From: Cymbomonas tetramitiformis
Lineage: Eukaryota > Chlorophyta > Pyramimonadophyceae > Pyramimonadales > Pyramimonadaceae
Reading direction: 5' to 3'
Assembly: GCA_001247695.2 (NCBI GenBank)
Contig: LGRX02033530.1
Location: 1-64,000, forward strand
DNA: 64,000 bases
Shown piece after piece: positions 33,401-45,509 of the stretch. The translations under genes and the position numbers were made by a program. Position 1 is the first letter of the stretch. Every line of letters begins with the position of its first letter. Below the pieces are notes generated by a model, which searched no databases, had not been told where the DNA came from, and saw only the letters and a list, made by a program, of their open reading frames with translations.

Positions 33401-36400
33401 CTGCGTCGCGGTGAGTGCCGCCCTGGTGCGCTGCGTGGTGGTGAGTGCCGCCCTGGTGCGCTGCGGCCGCGGTGAGTGACGCCTGGTGAGCTGCATAGCG
33501 GTGAGTGCCGCCCTGGTGCGCTGTGTGGCGGTGAGTGACGCCCTGGTGCGCTGCGTGGCGGTGAGTGACGCCCTGGTGCGCTGCAGCGCGGTGAGTGACG
33601 TACTGGGGTGAGTGGCGCCTCGGCGTGTGGTATGGTAATGAGCTCAGGGAGCTTGTCAGTACCGAGTTCGCCATCAGGAATTCCGCCGAACCTGTTTGCG
33701 CACAGTTTTCAAATATTTCAAATATTTCAGAGAATGAGTACTTTCCTTTGCGCTCTACTATCGCCCGGTTCTCCTCGCTGCGGTGGGTTTTGCGACTGGT
33801 TTCTGTCTCTTGTGCGTTTGCTTTGTTACCTCACACCGATTCGGTGCCAACCTTGTTGTACGGCCAGCGCAACTCGCCCGGTGATCCAATGGCGAACCGG
33901 ATCAAATGGTGTCGACAACTCAATTTATCGGTCTTACAAGCTCCATCAATCCAGAACAAATATAACCGTATATCCTATACATATATGTTTCGGGACCAGC
34001 GCGCCGCTGGCTTATGCCAGCCGATTTTGGCACCAGCGCGCCTATGCCAAAAGCATTGGTACGGGCGCGCCTGGCACCAACTGTTACTGCCTCCCCATGG
34101 GACCAGCGCGCCGTTGGCACGTGCCAGCCATTTCGTCTGGCACGAGCGAGCCGGTGCCAGCGGCAATTGGCAGGGGCGCGTCTTCGGCTGCTGCGGGATG
34201 GCTGTTCGGGGGTATTGGGGGATGCCTTTGGGGTATGGCTTGGTTGGTGTTGGGGAATGGCTCGGGGGGATTTGTCTATGGCGGGAGACTCTACGCACCT
34301 GCAGGCCGGCGTAAGCATGCCGTGGCACCCGGTACACGCCTCTAGCCGGTGGAAAAAGATGATTGATAACACCAATACATCCCGATGGCGACGTCTGCTT
34401 TCACCGGCTAGAGGCGTGTACGGGTGCCACGGCATGCTTACGCTGGCCTGCAGGCGCGTAGAGTCTCCCGCCATAGACAAATCCCCCCGAGCCATTCCCC
34501 AACACCAACCAAGCCATACCCCAAAGGCATCCCCCAATACCCCCGAACAGCCATCCCGCAGCAGCCGAAGACGCGCCCCTGCCAATTGCCGCTGGCACCG
34601 GCTCGCTCGTGCCAGACGAAATGGCTGGCACGTGCCAACGGCGCGCTGGTCCCATGGGGAGGCAGTAACAGTTGGTGCAAGGCGCACCCGTACCAATGCT
34701 TTTGGCATGGGCGCGCTTGTGCCAAAATCGGCTGGCATAAGCCAGCGGCGCGCTGGTCCCGAAACATATATATATATATATATATACAATGTTGTACATA
34801 TATAAGCAATTCCCAAAAAAATCGCGATTTCTGAGAGCAAATCCTTGTTTCATTTGTTGACTAAGGTGCCATGTGGCACCGGCGCCGAGGACACTTTGGT
34901 GGCTCCGAGGCCGCGCGGTCCATCGAGGCAAGCTATCGCCTCTCGCCTGGTGTGGTGCATCGCGCTGGTGGATGCTCAGATTGGAGCTCTGACACGGGGA
35001 AGCGTGCGGGGGCGCGCAGATGGAGGGCCGGTCGCTGGAGTTCAGCCAGGCTTTCCGCGAGAAACAATGGGAGGCGGCGCTGCGCAAGCTCGAGACCCTG
35101 CGGACGGTGTGTCCCGCTTTCGATGTTTGCCGGGCCCTGGCGACCGAAGGGGGACATGCGCCAGATTTTGACACGGCGGCTTGTGTTCAGTCGCCGCTTT
35201 TGCGAGCTGTTACGAAGCAACCCCCCCGCGCGACCGAGGCGACCTGGTGCCCCACAGGCAAAATGGGCGGGTGATCCGATGGCTCACAACTATAGTGGGC
35301 GGACGATCGGGTGGCTCACAAGTGGCGGGGGGTTCGATGCGGTGTGGGCAACAGAGCGCCGGGCCCTCGGTGGTCGAGAAGAATGCGACGATTGCGCTGA
35401 TGGAGGCACGGTGCATGCAGCAGCTCGGGCGCTGGGCCGATGCGCAGCGCGTGGCCGGCCTCCTCCTGCAGACTGTTAGTTACAAGGCAGCGCCCTCCTC
35501 CGTGCCCTTTCTCCATCCCTGCTTGCCCCCTTCCACCTGCTGACCAGCAAACGTCCCTGCGTTCCGCTGTGAGTATCACGTTGTACCTCGCGGCAATACC
35601 CTCCTGTGCATGAGTGGACGGGGCGTCGGAGGATGTGTGCCTGGTGGGATTGGGGAGGTGCAGGGCGAGTGGGTGCGCGGGCAGCCGCGGATGATGGCCG
35701 TGCAGCTCGGCGCCGGCGCGGCGCTGGAGCTCGGTGACACTGAGAAGGTGCTCCCGATGCCACCAGCCTCGCTCTCCCTGCCTCCCGCTCCCTCCGCGTT
35801 TCGGTGAGCTGCGGAGAGACAAGGCCCAGCGGGGGATAGTGGAGGAGGGAGAGAGCGAGGCTCAGGGTACAGCACGGGGGCAGGTGGGGCGGAAGCGGGG
35901 GCAAGGTCTGTTGTGGAACCACAGTGGATGGTGAGGCCTGAGTCCCACGGCGGAAAAGATCCGAGGGACGGGGGAAAGATCCAAGGGACGGGGAAAAGAT
36001 CCGAGGGACGGGGTGGGAAAGATCCGAGGGACGGGGAAAAGATCCGAGGGATTGGGGGACGTGGGGCCCACCGGCGCAGGCTTTGAAGTTTTACCAACTG
36101 GTGCTAGCGGCAGCTGACCGAGCAGAAGGAGGTCAAGAAGGCATATAAAGGCCTTAAGGCAGCCAGCCCCCTCCCTCCCCTCCCCGCCTCCGGAGAGAGT
36201 GGGCAGTCCTCTACGAGCACCTGGCCGTGGGCTTGACGTGGCGTGAGAGCTGCCTCTGCTGCGGTGCGCCTTGTGTGCGCGTGCTTCGTCGACGGCGGCG
36301 ATTGAGCTGATGCGGTGGTCTCTGTCTCCATCACTGCTTCATCACACAAAACAGCGTGGCTGGGAGCCCTATGACCCCCGTGGTGCACCTCCTGGTTGGA

Positions 36401-39400
36401 GCCCTATGAGCCCCCACTGCACCTTCTCGTTGGCGCCATGCCCGCCCACTGCACCTCCTCGTTGGCGCCATTCCCGCCCACTGCACCTCCTCGTTGGCGC
36501 CATGCCCGCCCCACTGCACCCTCCTCTCGCTTGGCGCCACGCCCGCCCATTGCACCGTTGGCGCCATGCCGCCCTGACTGACCTCCTCGTTGGCGCCATG
36601 CCCATGCACTGCACCTCTCGTTGGCGCCACGCCTGCCCACTGCACCTCTCTCAAGCTGGGCGCCATGCCCGCCCACTGCACTCCTGCTCGCTACATGCCC
36701 GCCCCACTGCACCTCCTTGTTGGCGCCATGCTCACCATATTAATTCCGCTCGTTGGCGCGCCATGCCCACCACTGCACCTCCTTGTTGGCGCCATGCCCA
36801 CCCACTGCACCTGCTCGTTGGCGCCATGCCCGCCCACTGCACCTCCTCGTTATGATTTGTTTTGAAGGGTTTTGTGGGAGTCGTGGTGTGTGGTGCGCCG
36901 GCGGATCAGTCACTGAAGAAGCTGCTCGAGAGCGCCGAGAAGAAGCTGCAGGCGAACTACAACAAGCAGGCGCTGGAAATGATGCAGGTCCAGCCCCGCC
37001 ACGTGGCAGCCTTGCCGCCTTTTGCCATTTGGCTCGCACTCTTCTTCTGCCGGCGCTCGTGCACCCGCCAGCTTCCCGGCACCGTCGCAACCTCCTTGTC
37101 CACGCCTGAGCGGACGGCGGAGCCGCATGGCGAACGGGGCAGTGACAGCGGAGGGGCCGGGGCCGGTGGCGACGGAGGGAATGCGCACAGGAGGCGCTCG
37201 GAGTGGTGCGGGCCATGGAGGTGGACAGCGTGATGCTCCGCTCCACCATCCTCATCAAGGTGTGCCGATCGCAGACGGAGATGAAGCTGCACGACGAGGC
37301 TCTGACGTCTTGCAACCAGGCAGTGTCCGCGCGGCAGACCCCCCTTCCCGGCATGTTCGTGGACCCCCGCAAGGTGCTCGCCGGCCGCTTCCCGGAGAAC
37401 TACCGCGCCTTGGAGCGGATGTCTCCGCCTCCAACGGGACACGTGTCCAAACAAGTGAAATGCCTCCGAGCGCCGAGGCCCAGTAGTAGAGGGACACGTG
37501 TGCAAACAAGTGAAATGCCTCTCAGCGCCGAAGCCCAGTAGTAGAGGGCCACGTGTTATGGGAGCTGGAAGATGCGATGTCCTGACTTATTTACTCACTT
37601 GTATCTACAACTCTGGGTGGGGGCGCCATACTTGGCTTGAAGCTGACTTTTTGACATTCAAGGGCACAATATCACGCCACGGCCCAGCGCTTGGCCTGCC
37701 CGCCCAGGACTCCTTCGGGGCGATGGTCCGGTGGACCTCCGCTGGCTTGTCTCGCGCCGCTCATTCCTTGCCACGAGCCCTCTTAGGGATTCCCTTGGCA
37801 CCTGATGGCCCAGGAAAAGAAAAAGAAAAACCTACAGTCTCTTTCGAGGCATGCGAGGAGTTTGAGCCCCCTCTCGGCTTTCTCCTTTTCTCGGTTTGTC
37901 TATGATGGCCCGAGCTCCCAGTCCGCCTCGAGTAGCCCGCTGGCCGGCAGCAGACATCCGCGGAGCCGGAGCGCTTTTTGTAGCATAGCCCTCATATGGT
38001 CCCCCTGCGCGGTCCGCTGCCTACTGTCTGCTGCGAAGAGAGGGCGCGGACAGTAAACGGGCTCATGTTTTGGGACAGTTCTTTGGGTTGGGTGGGGTGC
38101 TCTTTGGGCACGACCTTGGGTGCGTGCAGCCCATTCCTTTTGCTCAATGACTATGCCTACGATTATGACTATGCCTACGATTATGACTATGGCCGTTGCA
38201 CTCCGCCTTTAGCCGCTGGGCAGGCCTGCCGCCAGAGGGCGCTCACCCCTGAAGCGCGGGGACCTGGAGCTGTCGGCAGAGACATCTGTTTGTGTAGCCC
38301 CGAGCTGCATTCGAGTCTGCCGCTGCGGCGCTCAACTCCGTCCCTCTGATTCGCGGAGGAACTGCGTGCGGAGCACAGGTATCAGAGGCGCTGCAAGCAC
38401 GGGCGAAGGCGCATTCCAATGACAATAACTGGGACGACGCCTGCAGCGATCTGAGGTGCTCTCCCCGCCAGCAGCGTGAGCGGGCACCTCGATGCCTGCA
38501 GCGATCTGAGGTGCTCTCCCCGCCAGCAGCGTGAGCGGGCACCTCGACGCCTGCAGCGATCTGAGGTGCTCTCCCGGCCAGCAGCGTGAGCGGGCACCTC
38601 GACGCCTGCAGCGATCTGAGGTGCTCTCCCCGCCAGCAGCGTGAGCGGGCACCTCGATGCCTGCAGCGATCTGAGGTGCTCTCCCCGCCAGCAGCGTGAG
38701 CGGGCACCTCGATGTCCCCAGTGGGTGAGCCGCTTCCAAGCTCAAGGAGGCGGGGATGCCGGTCACTGGCCAGGGAGGCGAGCGCGTTGGCGAGTACCCC
38801 CGAGATTGAGCAGCAGCTACGGGAGGCGAACCACCAGCAGCGCATGTGGAATGAGCGCCGCGACCACCGCGCGGTGCTAGATCTGCCCGTGAACGTCCAC
38901 CAGCTGAGCAAGGAGAGCCAGTGCGCTTGGATCAAGAAGCAGCACAAGAAGCTGGCCCTGAAGTGGCATCCTGATAAGGTGGGCCGAGGCAATGACCAGA
39001 CTACACCGGCGGGACTCGGGTGCATCAGGATCCACTCTCAGCCAGCTACGCCTGCATGTGCACCAAAGAAGAAACCCTTGAGCACCCTCTTGCCCTGCGA
39101 CTATACCCCATCGCGAGCCCTTGAGCACCCTCTTGCCCTGCGACTATACCCCATCGCGAGCCCTTGAGCACCCCTTCTCTGCCCTCTGCGACTAAAGTGC
39201 CCCACTCATGAGCCCTTGAGCACCCTCTTGCCCTGCGACTATACCCCATCGCGAGCCCTTGAGCACCCTCTTGCCCTGCGACTATACCTATATCGCGGAG
39301 CCCTTGAGCAATCTCTTTGCCCTGCGACTATACCCCATCGCGAGCTCCCTTGAGCACCCTCTTGCCCTGCGACTATACCCCATCGCGGAAGCCCTTGAGC

Positions 39401-40159
39401 ACCTCTTCTGCGACTATGCTCCCACATCGCAGCCTCTTGAGCACCCTCTGCCCTGCGACTATACCCCATCGCGAGCCCTTGAGCACCCTCTGCCCTGCGA
39501 CTATACCCCATCGCGAGCCCTTGAGCACCCTCTTGCCCTGCGACTATACCCCATCGCGAGCCCTTGAGCACCCTCTTGCCCTCTGGCCATACCCTGGCAA
39601 TGCTTCTTACGCAGCGCACCTTACAATTGCACCCCAGAGAAGACTCTCGAGAGCCCTCCCTTGAATCTTTCCCCTGGATGTATTCCTTTTACACCCAACC
39701 CTGCATCAATATGCCAGACTGTTTTTTAGTAGCATGCCCTCCCTTCATACGCTGAAATGCTTCTCGAGCAACTCACCATCCATCTTTGGTCCCAACATAA
39801 GCCCTTAAGCACCGAACCTTTAATCAGTATCCTGCATTCGACTCTTGCCCAACCTGCCCTGCATGTTTCCCCCAGAACAAGTTCTTCAGCAACCAGCCAT
39901 CCATCAATCCCACGTAAAGCCACTCTCAAGCAGCCTCCCCTGCATCAACCTCGCATCTACCTCGAGCATTTTTCATGATGAAGAGGGGTCCTCTTGTGAT
40001 GTCGTGGACGGTGCCCTCTGGTGATTTGGTGGATGGTGCTCTGCTCTGCTGTGTTTACAGGCGGCTGAGGCACTGAAGCCACGCGCTGCCCGAAAGATGC
40101 GAGAGGTTTCGAGTGCGAAAGATGAACTTGTTAAACAGCTTGGCTGCAAGGGAAGATGA
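30446..40159 (+). CDS. DNAJC3: DNAJC3/p58IPK-like ER co-chaperone (TPR + J domain), multi-exon
   Basis: Exons read with GT-AG borders: 31974-32157 (KAQLTNVFWETKRFW), 32396-32627, 32785-32906, about 33181-33333, 35020-35106, about 35354-35473, about 35676-35747, one or two short exons near 36080-36160 (ALKFYQ, QKEVKKAYKGLK), 36910-36987 (LKKLLESAEKKL), 37191-37373, 38379-38455 (ARAKAHSNDNNWDDACSD), 38774-38978 and 40061-40159 (stop TGA). The 38774 exon has the J-domain signature KKQHKKLALKWHPDK; the last exon gives RAARKMREVSSAKDELVKQL. Order TPRs then C-terminal J domain matches p58IPK, which delivers misfolded clients to ER Hsp70. A likely signal peptide (ATG 30446) and the ORF at 30814-31278 lie upstream, but their splicing to 31974 is inference. 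Confidence 0.72.
30814..31278 (+). other. ORF with EGEDAAAASFRFC motif, possible 5' exon of the DNAJC3-like gene
   Basis: 154 codons; the second half (from about 30960) reads ASIFEGEDAAAASFRFCAQN followed by LEAVLTIIKHLQ. This resembles a short EGE-D...FC-H module I recall from other algal proteins, but I cannot name it surely. A possible donor is GCCG|GTACGC near 31258. Its twin is at 19173-19637. Confidence 0.4.
33319..33605. repeat. ~30-bp minisatellite carrying splice donors, DNAJC3-like intron
   Basis: The exon ends GTGCACTGCATGACG|GTGAGTG at 33333. The intron then repeats GTGCGCTGCGTGGCG|GTGAGTG at about 30-bp spacing, roughly six times to 33600. Each unit thus holds a diverged copy of the last 15 exon bases plus a good GTGAGT donor. 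Confidence 0.8.
33983..34770. repeat. Large inverted repeat (369-bp arms, 50-bp spacer) in intron
   Basis: The left arm 33983-34351 (from TATGTTTCGGGACCAGCGCG) is the reverse complement of the right arm 34402-34770 with few mismatches. The spacer is 34352-34401. Arms contain many GGCACCAGCGCGCC and GGCACGTGCCAG words. A (TA)n run borders the right arm. It could be a foldback transposon; the transcript would form a very long hairpin in the pre-mRNA. Confidence 0.9.
35945..36055. repeat. ~24-bp minisatellite (GATCCGAGGGACGGGGAAAA)
   Basis: Five to six units of GATCC(G/A)AGGGACGGGG(A/G)AAA with small length changes, in a DNAJC3-like intron. Confidence 0.8.
36365..36855. repeat. ~31-bp minisatellite in intron
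   Basis: About fifteen degenerate units of GCACCTCCTCGTTGGCGCCATGCCCGCCCACT lie directly upstream of exon 36910-36987. Open frames here on both strands are repeat artefacts. Confidence 0.85.
37437..37560. repeat. Two-copy ~55-bp repeat after the 37191 exon
   Basis: GGGACACGTGT(C/G)CAAACAAG...CAGTAGTAGA occurs twice at about 55-bp spacing and a third partial copy begins at about 37547. Confidence 0.75.
38141..38192. repeat. 18-bp tandem repeat TATGCCTACGATTATGAC
   Basis: Two full units and flanking partial units within a DNAJC3-like intron. Confidence 0.75.
38437..38713. repeat. 55-bp minisatellite, five units, each with the exon end and splice donor
   Basis: Units start at 38439, 38494, 38549, 38604 and 38659, exactly 55 bp apart. 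The first begins inside the exon 38379-38455. Each unit repeats CCTGCAGCGATCTGAG|GTGCTC, that is the last exon codons (CSDLR) and the donor, then intron sequence. Any of five donors would give the same local protein reading. Confidence 0.88.
39070..39600. repeat. ~44-bp minisatellite in the intron after the J-domain exon
   Basis: About twelve units of CCCTTGAGCACCCTCTTGCC followed by CTGCGACTATACCCCATCGC, with small indels. Weaker copies of the CTTGAGCA word continue to about 39970. Confidence 0.85.
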
Positions 40160-41849
40160 ACAGGAGCAGATTTGCTTGTTTCACTTTTTGTTGTATGCAT
40201 ACGTTACATCGCCCATATGCTCCAAGGACCCTTAGAACGGAATCGTTATAATGGTCCTTAAGCAGCAAACAATGCAATAGTGTGATGACAAATTTGACAA
40301 GATTCAGGAAATTCATATTTCATTTTCGTCAGTTGCAACATCATGTATAGCATGTTCGATAATATGCGAAATGATCACTTTCCGTTTGGATGAGGTAGGT
40401 GATTGGGACATCCCCGCTCAGCGATGACCCATTTCCATTGTAGTCCTCCACCGGGTTCTCAGCAGGGTGGCGAGTGACCCACTGTTGGGACATGCCTTCT
40501 CACCGCAGCACTGCACTTTCCCAAAAAAGAAATAGAGTACGCCTACAACTTCCCTGCCACAACTGACCCTACAAAGGGCCAATGCGACACAGAGGTATCT
40601 GGGGATACGACCCCCTAGTGGACCTCCTAGTAATAACTGCTACTGCCTAACCGACCGACCCGCCCGACTCATTCATTGCGATATAATACGCAGCCCAAAT
40701 GCTGTGCACCTCAGTCAAGTTATCTGACCGGAAGCCCGACAGCTAGGTTTCCTTCGGATATATTTCTTAGGATATACTAATATCCGACTGCCGTTGCTAA
40801 CGTCTCGGTTACCCACCCCAGAGCAGTATTCTTATAACACGGCGAATTTGTATTTCCCCATAGTTATTACACATGGTTTCAGAACAACTTGTTCTGAGCT
40901 ATGATCTTCCCACGCATAGTTCGCCCTGTAAGGCGAAGTAGATTTTTCGCAGAGGCGCCCGCAACTTGATATGACTCACTTGAGCAGTTGGTGGCAGATT
41001 TTGCAGTTTGTGAGATAGATTCGTGGTAGATTTGTTGAATGATTGTGGCAGGTTGTGAATCTTTTTACGGCTGTCTCTATTCACATTAGCCTGTAGCTAC
41101 CTTTAGCTCTAATAGACCCCAGCGCAATCTCTTGTGAGCTTGCGTCTCCCGGGCAGCAACAGCCAGCGTGCGACGAACATTTCAGTTTTTATTGCAGACT
41201 TCGTTGCAATTGTACTAGGGTGTATCGCGAGTCAGACAAGAGACAGACGTGTCAGAGTGACGAGTGACAGCACTGATGACAGTCACCAGTATGACCGAGA
41301 GGTATGACGAGGGTGACTGACAGAATGTGACTTTTTGAACATCTGCAACCACAGCAGATCAGGTTGAGATAATTGGTGGAAAACCAATCCAGAAATGGTG
41401 GGAACCATTTAATATTCAAACAGCCAAACAGAACTGGAGGGAAACCAGGAGAGTCTCAGTTCTTGCCACATCATCAGATCTATGATTATTTAGGAAATCA
41501 GAGCAGAGATTATTGTATGATTGGCAGCTGCAGTCCAAGGGCTGATTGACAAGACAGGACATCGGACTGTTGAACATGAAGTGACTGAGCAATGTGACTG
41601 TCCAATCCGAAGTGAGCTGAGGGTATTCGAGTCGACATGTTACTACTAAAAGAGCTGAGCAAGCTCTCGTGTCAGTTTTTGAATTAGTTACACATTGGCA
41701 CCACCCTCTGGTGTCTTGTAACTTCAAACAGTAAAAGTTTTAACCGAAATCCGAAATATCCGACATTACCCTATGATCTCTGCATCATAATACCTGCGAG
41801 TGTTAACTTACATACTTGTGAGACTGGTTCAGTCTCATAAACCGAACAA
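40160..41849. other. No gene recognised; right part probably an LTR
   Basis: No exon-like frames. The end ...CCGAACA followed by AC and a PBS-like TGGTGTCAGCGTGG (41853 on) suggests that a 5' LTR ends at about 41850. Its left border could not be fixed because no second LTR is in view. Confidence 0.45.
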
Positions 41850-42532
41850 CTGGTGTCAGCGTGGTCGTGGTTCACGACTGTCGTTGGTACTTGCGTTCCA
41901 CAACCCACTGTACCAACACAATTTTAGCTAGCAATTTCCGCCTTTGGGCGACAGAATCGTGCCCTGCTCAACAGCACGACTTGTTCTCTTGAGAACACCA
42001 CGTATTCGCATAATTATATCGACTCGGTATCCGTATAGTGACGACTTCACGACTTCAAAAATTGCCTCAAACCAGCGACCTTTTTTCTCCGGCGACCTTT
42101 CCGCAGAAATCTTCGCGTAACGGTGAAATTTTAGTTTGAATTGACAAATTTTCGCCGGACAAGTCTTGGCAGCTTCTGTGCCGACAGCAATCGTACGACA
42201 GTAACTGGACGACAAGCTCAGCACCGTATTTTGGTGCCTTCCTTTCTCGTACGGTGATCTTTCCGCGCAATTTGTCCTTCGGTGGCGAATTCGTGCGAAA
42301 TTTGACGATTACTGATACCTCTAGCTTGCTGCCGTTTCCGTGCGCAAGGCTAGAGACGTAATCGACAGCAACAGCGTGTTGTTTCGGAGAAAATCTTCTT
42401 TTCCAAGCAACCTTTCCGCGAGATTTATTTTTGCCGGCTGTTTTTACCGGTGATTAATCGTATTTTGGCCGAATTTATCGCCGAAACGCGTCTGCTGCGA
42501 CAGTACTGCAATGATGATGGGCGACAATTCAA

Positions 42533-43484
42533 ATGACTCCGGAACATATCAGCCCTTCTCCGCAGCCAGTGACGTCTTTTGGGCCGGCTGTGACAGGAGC
42601 CTTCCGCGGTGGCGGGAAGCGTGGGCGCAAACAGTTGGTGCCGCACAGAGTTTCTGCTCGAGGGCCGGGCGTGACCGCAGCAGCAGAGCCGCCTACCGCA
42701 GCTGGCGCTGGGGAGGCGACTCCCTTGGCCGCGACCAGAGAGCGCTCGCCCGAGGAGCAGTTCCCAATTCCAGCAGTACCCGGTGGCGCCGCCGGTGGCA
42801 CCCATTGGGCGGGACACGCGCCCAAGCTACCTCGCCGCCAGATGGGACTGCGGATCAGCCCCTGGTATGACCAGCGAAGGCTGAATGAGCAGCACAGGCG
42901 AGTAAGCGAGCAGTTGGCCACTACGCGAGAGGTCATCCAAGAGGCTCGTGATTCTATGTGGGAGAGGATCGCGTGGCAGAATGACCTCCGCCGGAGGATC
43001 GAGGAGATCCGCGCGTCCAATCTGGCGGCCAACGAGCCGTATCACGGCATCCCGTATACGGGGCGCCGACCGCGGTCGCCGGAGCTGGAAGACGTATTCG
43101 AGGCGCCGACGCCGGAGCCGGAAGAGGAGCCGGACGAGGTGGTCATACTCCCGGGGGTGGATGATTCCCCACCCGACCTGGATGACGTTCTGAGCGATGA
43201 CGTCAATGTCACGAGTGACATCTCGTATCCTTGTTACAGTCCCACCAGCCCTGATGATCATGATGACGAGGAGGATGGAGCTGGTGCTGCTGAGGTGGCT
43301 GTCGAGGAAACACCCACGGATGCCAACAAGTTCGAGACGAGCATCCACGGTCCTGGACAGCCTGACCAGTCTATCTGAGGACATCGAGGACAGGAAGCTG
43401 ACCACGAATCCCGCCGACGAGAGCTCTGATGACGATAGTAACCCTGAGGAGGCGCCCCGTCGTAAGAAGGCCAAGACTGGTTAA
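42533..43484 (+). pseudogene. Gag-like ORF of an LTR retrotransposon, frameshifted
   Basis: 281 codons (42533-43378), then coding character continues in another frame to 43484 (TSLSEDIEDRKLTTNPADES, ending RRKKAKTG). It has a Pro/Ala-rich start, a helical stretch WYDQRRLNEQHRRVSEQLAT likely to form a coiled coil, and an acidic tail. It follows a PBS-like site by 680 bp. No zinc knuckle, so assignment to gag rests on position. Confidence 0.4.
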
Positions 43485-43811
43485 TGTGGCGCGTCAGGAT
43501 TGGCCGGCAGTGATCACAAATGCAGGAGTAGAATGTAGGCCCTGTCATAAGCGAGTTGTGATTGGTGCAGAATAGAATGAGAGATTCTAGAATAACAATT
43601 GAGGAGAGAGTATATGAGGATGGCTCTCGAGGTCAACATTATTCTGTTTTAGAGATACAATTTTCTGTGCAAAATAACTCTGTGGATAATTCAGTTTTAC
43701 TTGCAAATAAGATAAGATAACTTGCTAAGGGGTGTTTCTTGCCTGACCTCAAGAAAAGTATTATCAAGAACTTTGTATTTGATAACCATCCGAAGTACAC
43801 TCGTTCAACTG
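43485..43811 (+). repeat. Probable 5' LTR followed by initiator-Met PBS
   Basis: TGTGGCG...CGTTCA has TG/CA ends. Two bases later TGGTATCAGAACG (43814 on) matches the initiator-Met tRNA primer-binding class. No partner LTR is in the window, so the extent is tentative. Confidence 0.55.
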
Positions 43812-43829
43812 GTATCAGAACGTGCCCAG

Positions 43830-45509
43830 GCTGTCCCATCAGCCTGACCCTGCCTTATCCCTACCCCAAGATGCCAATTCTTGGGGTGGCTTGCTATTGC
43901 TTACCCTGCCAATTCTGAACTAACTTGTCGTCTTGTTGCTGCTTTCTGTGAATTGTCCCCTTTTCTTCTACTTGGGACTACAATCTGGTTAGCATGTCAA
44001 GAAATTCTACCTCCAAACTCCCAATTCAACTGTAACGGCTACTCAGAGTCACTGGTCAACCCACAAAAGGAAATTTACAAAAAGTGAGATTATGACCGAT
44101 TTCACCAATTTTCATATTGAGATTGATCTTATCAGTATTGGAAAGTTTCGGATTATGTAGGATTCGGACCCCACTGACGGACCATGGGGCCATAGAGCCC
44201 CTTACTGACATGTGGACACGGACTCCCGACACCCGGAACGGAGGAATTATTCCAGAAATTCAGCACCCCCGGAGATTAACTTCCCCACCGTTAGAAGCAC
44301 CATGCTCGACGGTTTTGGACTCCTAACCAACTTAGCTTTGAGCCTTGTAATACAAAACTTGGCTTTAGGCTGGTTAGGAAGACGGATTAGACTCCCGGCA
44401 ATTAGCTTAAGCTGATGTTGCAAGGAGGGCGACACTTTTGAGAGATTTCAAATATCGCTCTCAGGAGATCGGGACACCGGATTGGACTTTTTTCTGTGAC
44501 AAAATATTCCTCGAACCTCCCCGAATATGGTGTCACCTCAGAAAACCTGATCGGACCCCGGGAGGCAGCAGGAGGAAGCTCCAGAAATTAGATATTTATC
44601 GCCCGAAACGTCGTTACCAAACCGGAAGTGTCAGAAGCTCGTCTCGACCATGAATTTCAGGAGGACTTCTCGAAGGAATGTGCGAATACATATTATAAAA
44701 ATATGTTTCCTTACCCTCAGATTTCAAGGGACACTTCCCTTGGAAACGTCGGATTAACGGAGCAAGCCCCTTCCCCGTATGTCGTCACGACTGGTCCTCT
44801 CTACTGACTTCCCCGACACTTCTCGGGCGCCCTAGAGAGTGTTGAACGGAGATTGCGACATAAAAATAGGAAAATAGTTATACTGGACTAAACTTTTTTT
44901 TTGTGGTCGTTCACCCTCAAACTCTGATTCAACCGAGAAAACCGTGATTTGATGTATCGTCTCACAACCGTCCCTGGAGCACGAGGAATTTCAAAACGAC
45001 CGGATGAAGCCCTCGGACCTTCAATGGAACAATGGACGGAGAGAAATATTGTGTCGACAGACCTACCTTTATCGTAGTTACACCACGTAGAGGATGGAGT
45101 CAGTCTCAGCTCTTACGACATTCCCCGACAGCTCTCGAAACGTCGATTGAGCCCGTTCCTGGTGGCGTAGCCTCAAGCCCGTAGGTGCAACTGCTGATTG
45201 GAAGCTCATGCAAGACTCGAAAATATATTCTCAGTCCTTTTGGAAAACTTTCCAGACACTAATCGTCTCGGGAAGTCTCGGACGAATATAAGGATTGGAG
45301 CTAGAACGTCTTTCGAGCCCGGAGTAACCCCCTACCTGGATATTATAGCAGCTGCCCTGAAATTCGACAAAAATTCAAACTTGTCAAAAATGAGCTCCAG
45401 TATCAAAAATATTCTTTTTACACCTAAGGGATTGATCATTTCTCAAATTGGGACCGCATTCGTCAAATCTATGACCTCGGGGCATATGACGCTCGCTGCA
45501 GAAGCTCAA
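43830..45509. other. No gene recognised
   Basis: Downstream of the PBS no gag or pol domain is readable. GAAACGTCG recurs at least three times (about 44606, 44746, 45137), all in a diffuse setting. Confidence 0.4.

Noticed and set aside
33608..34345. Long ORFs across 33595-35174 on both strands
   Set aside because: They sit in the GC-rich arms of a large inverted repeat and mirror one another; not protein-coding.
38440..39600. Regular repeats that might suggest a CRISPR array
   Set aside because: Units of 55 and 44 bp are contiguous and near identical with no unique spacers; minisatellites in introns of a eukaryotic gene.
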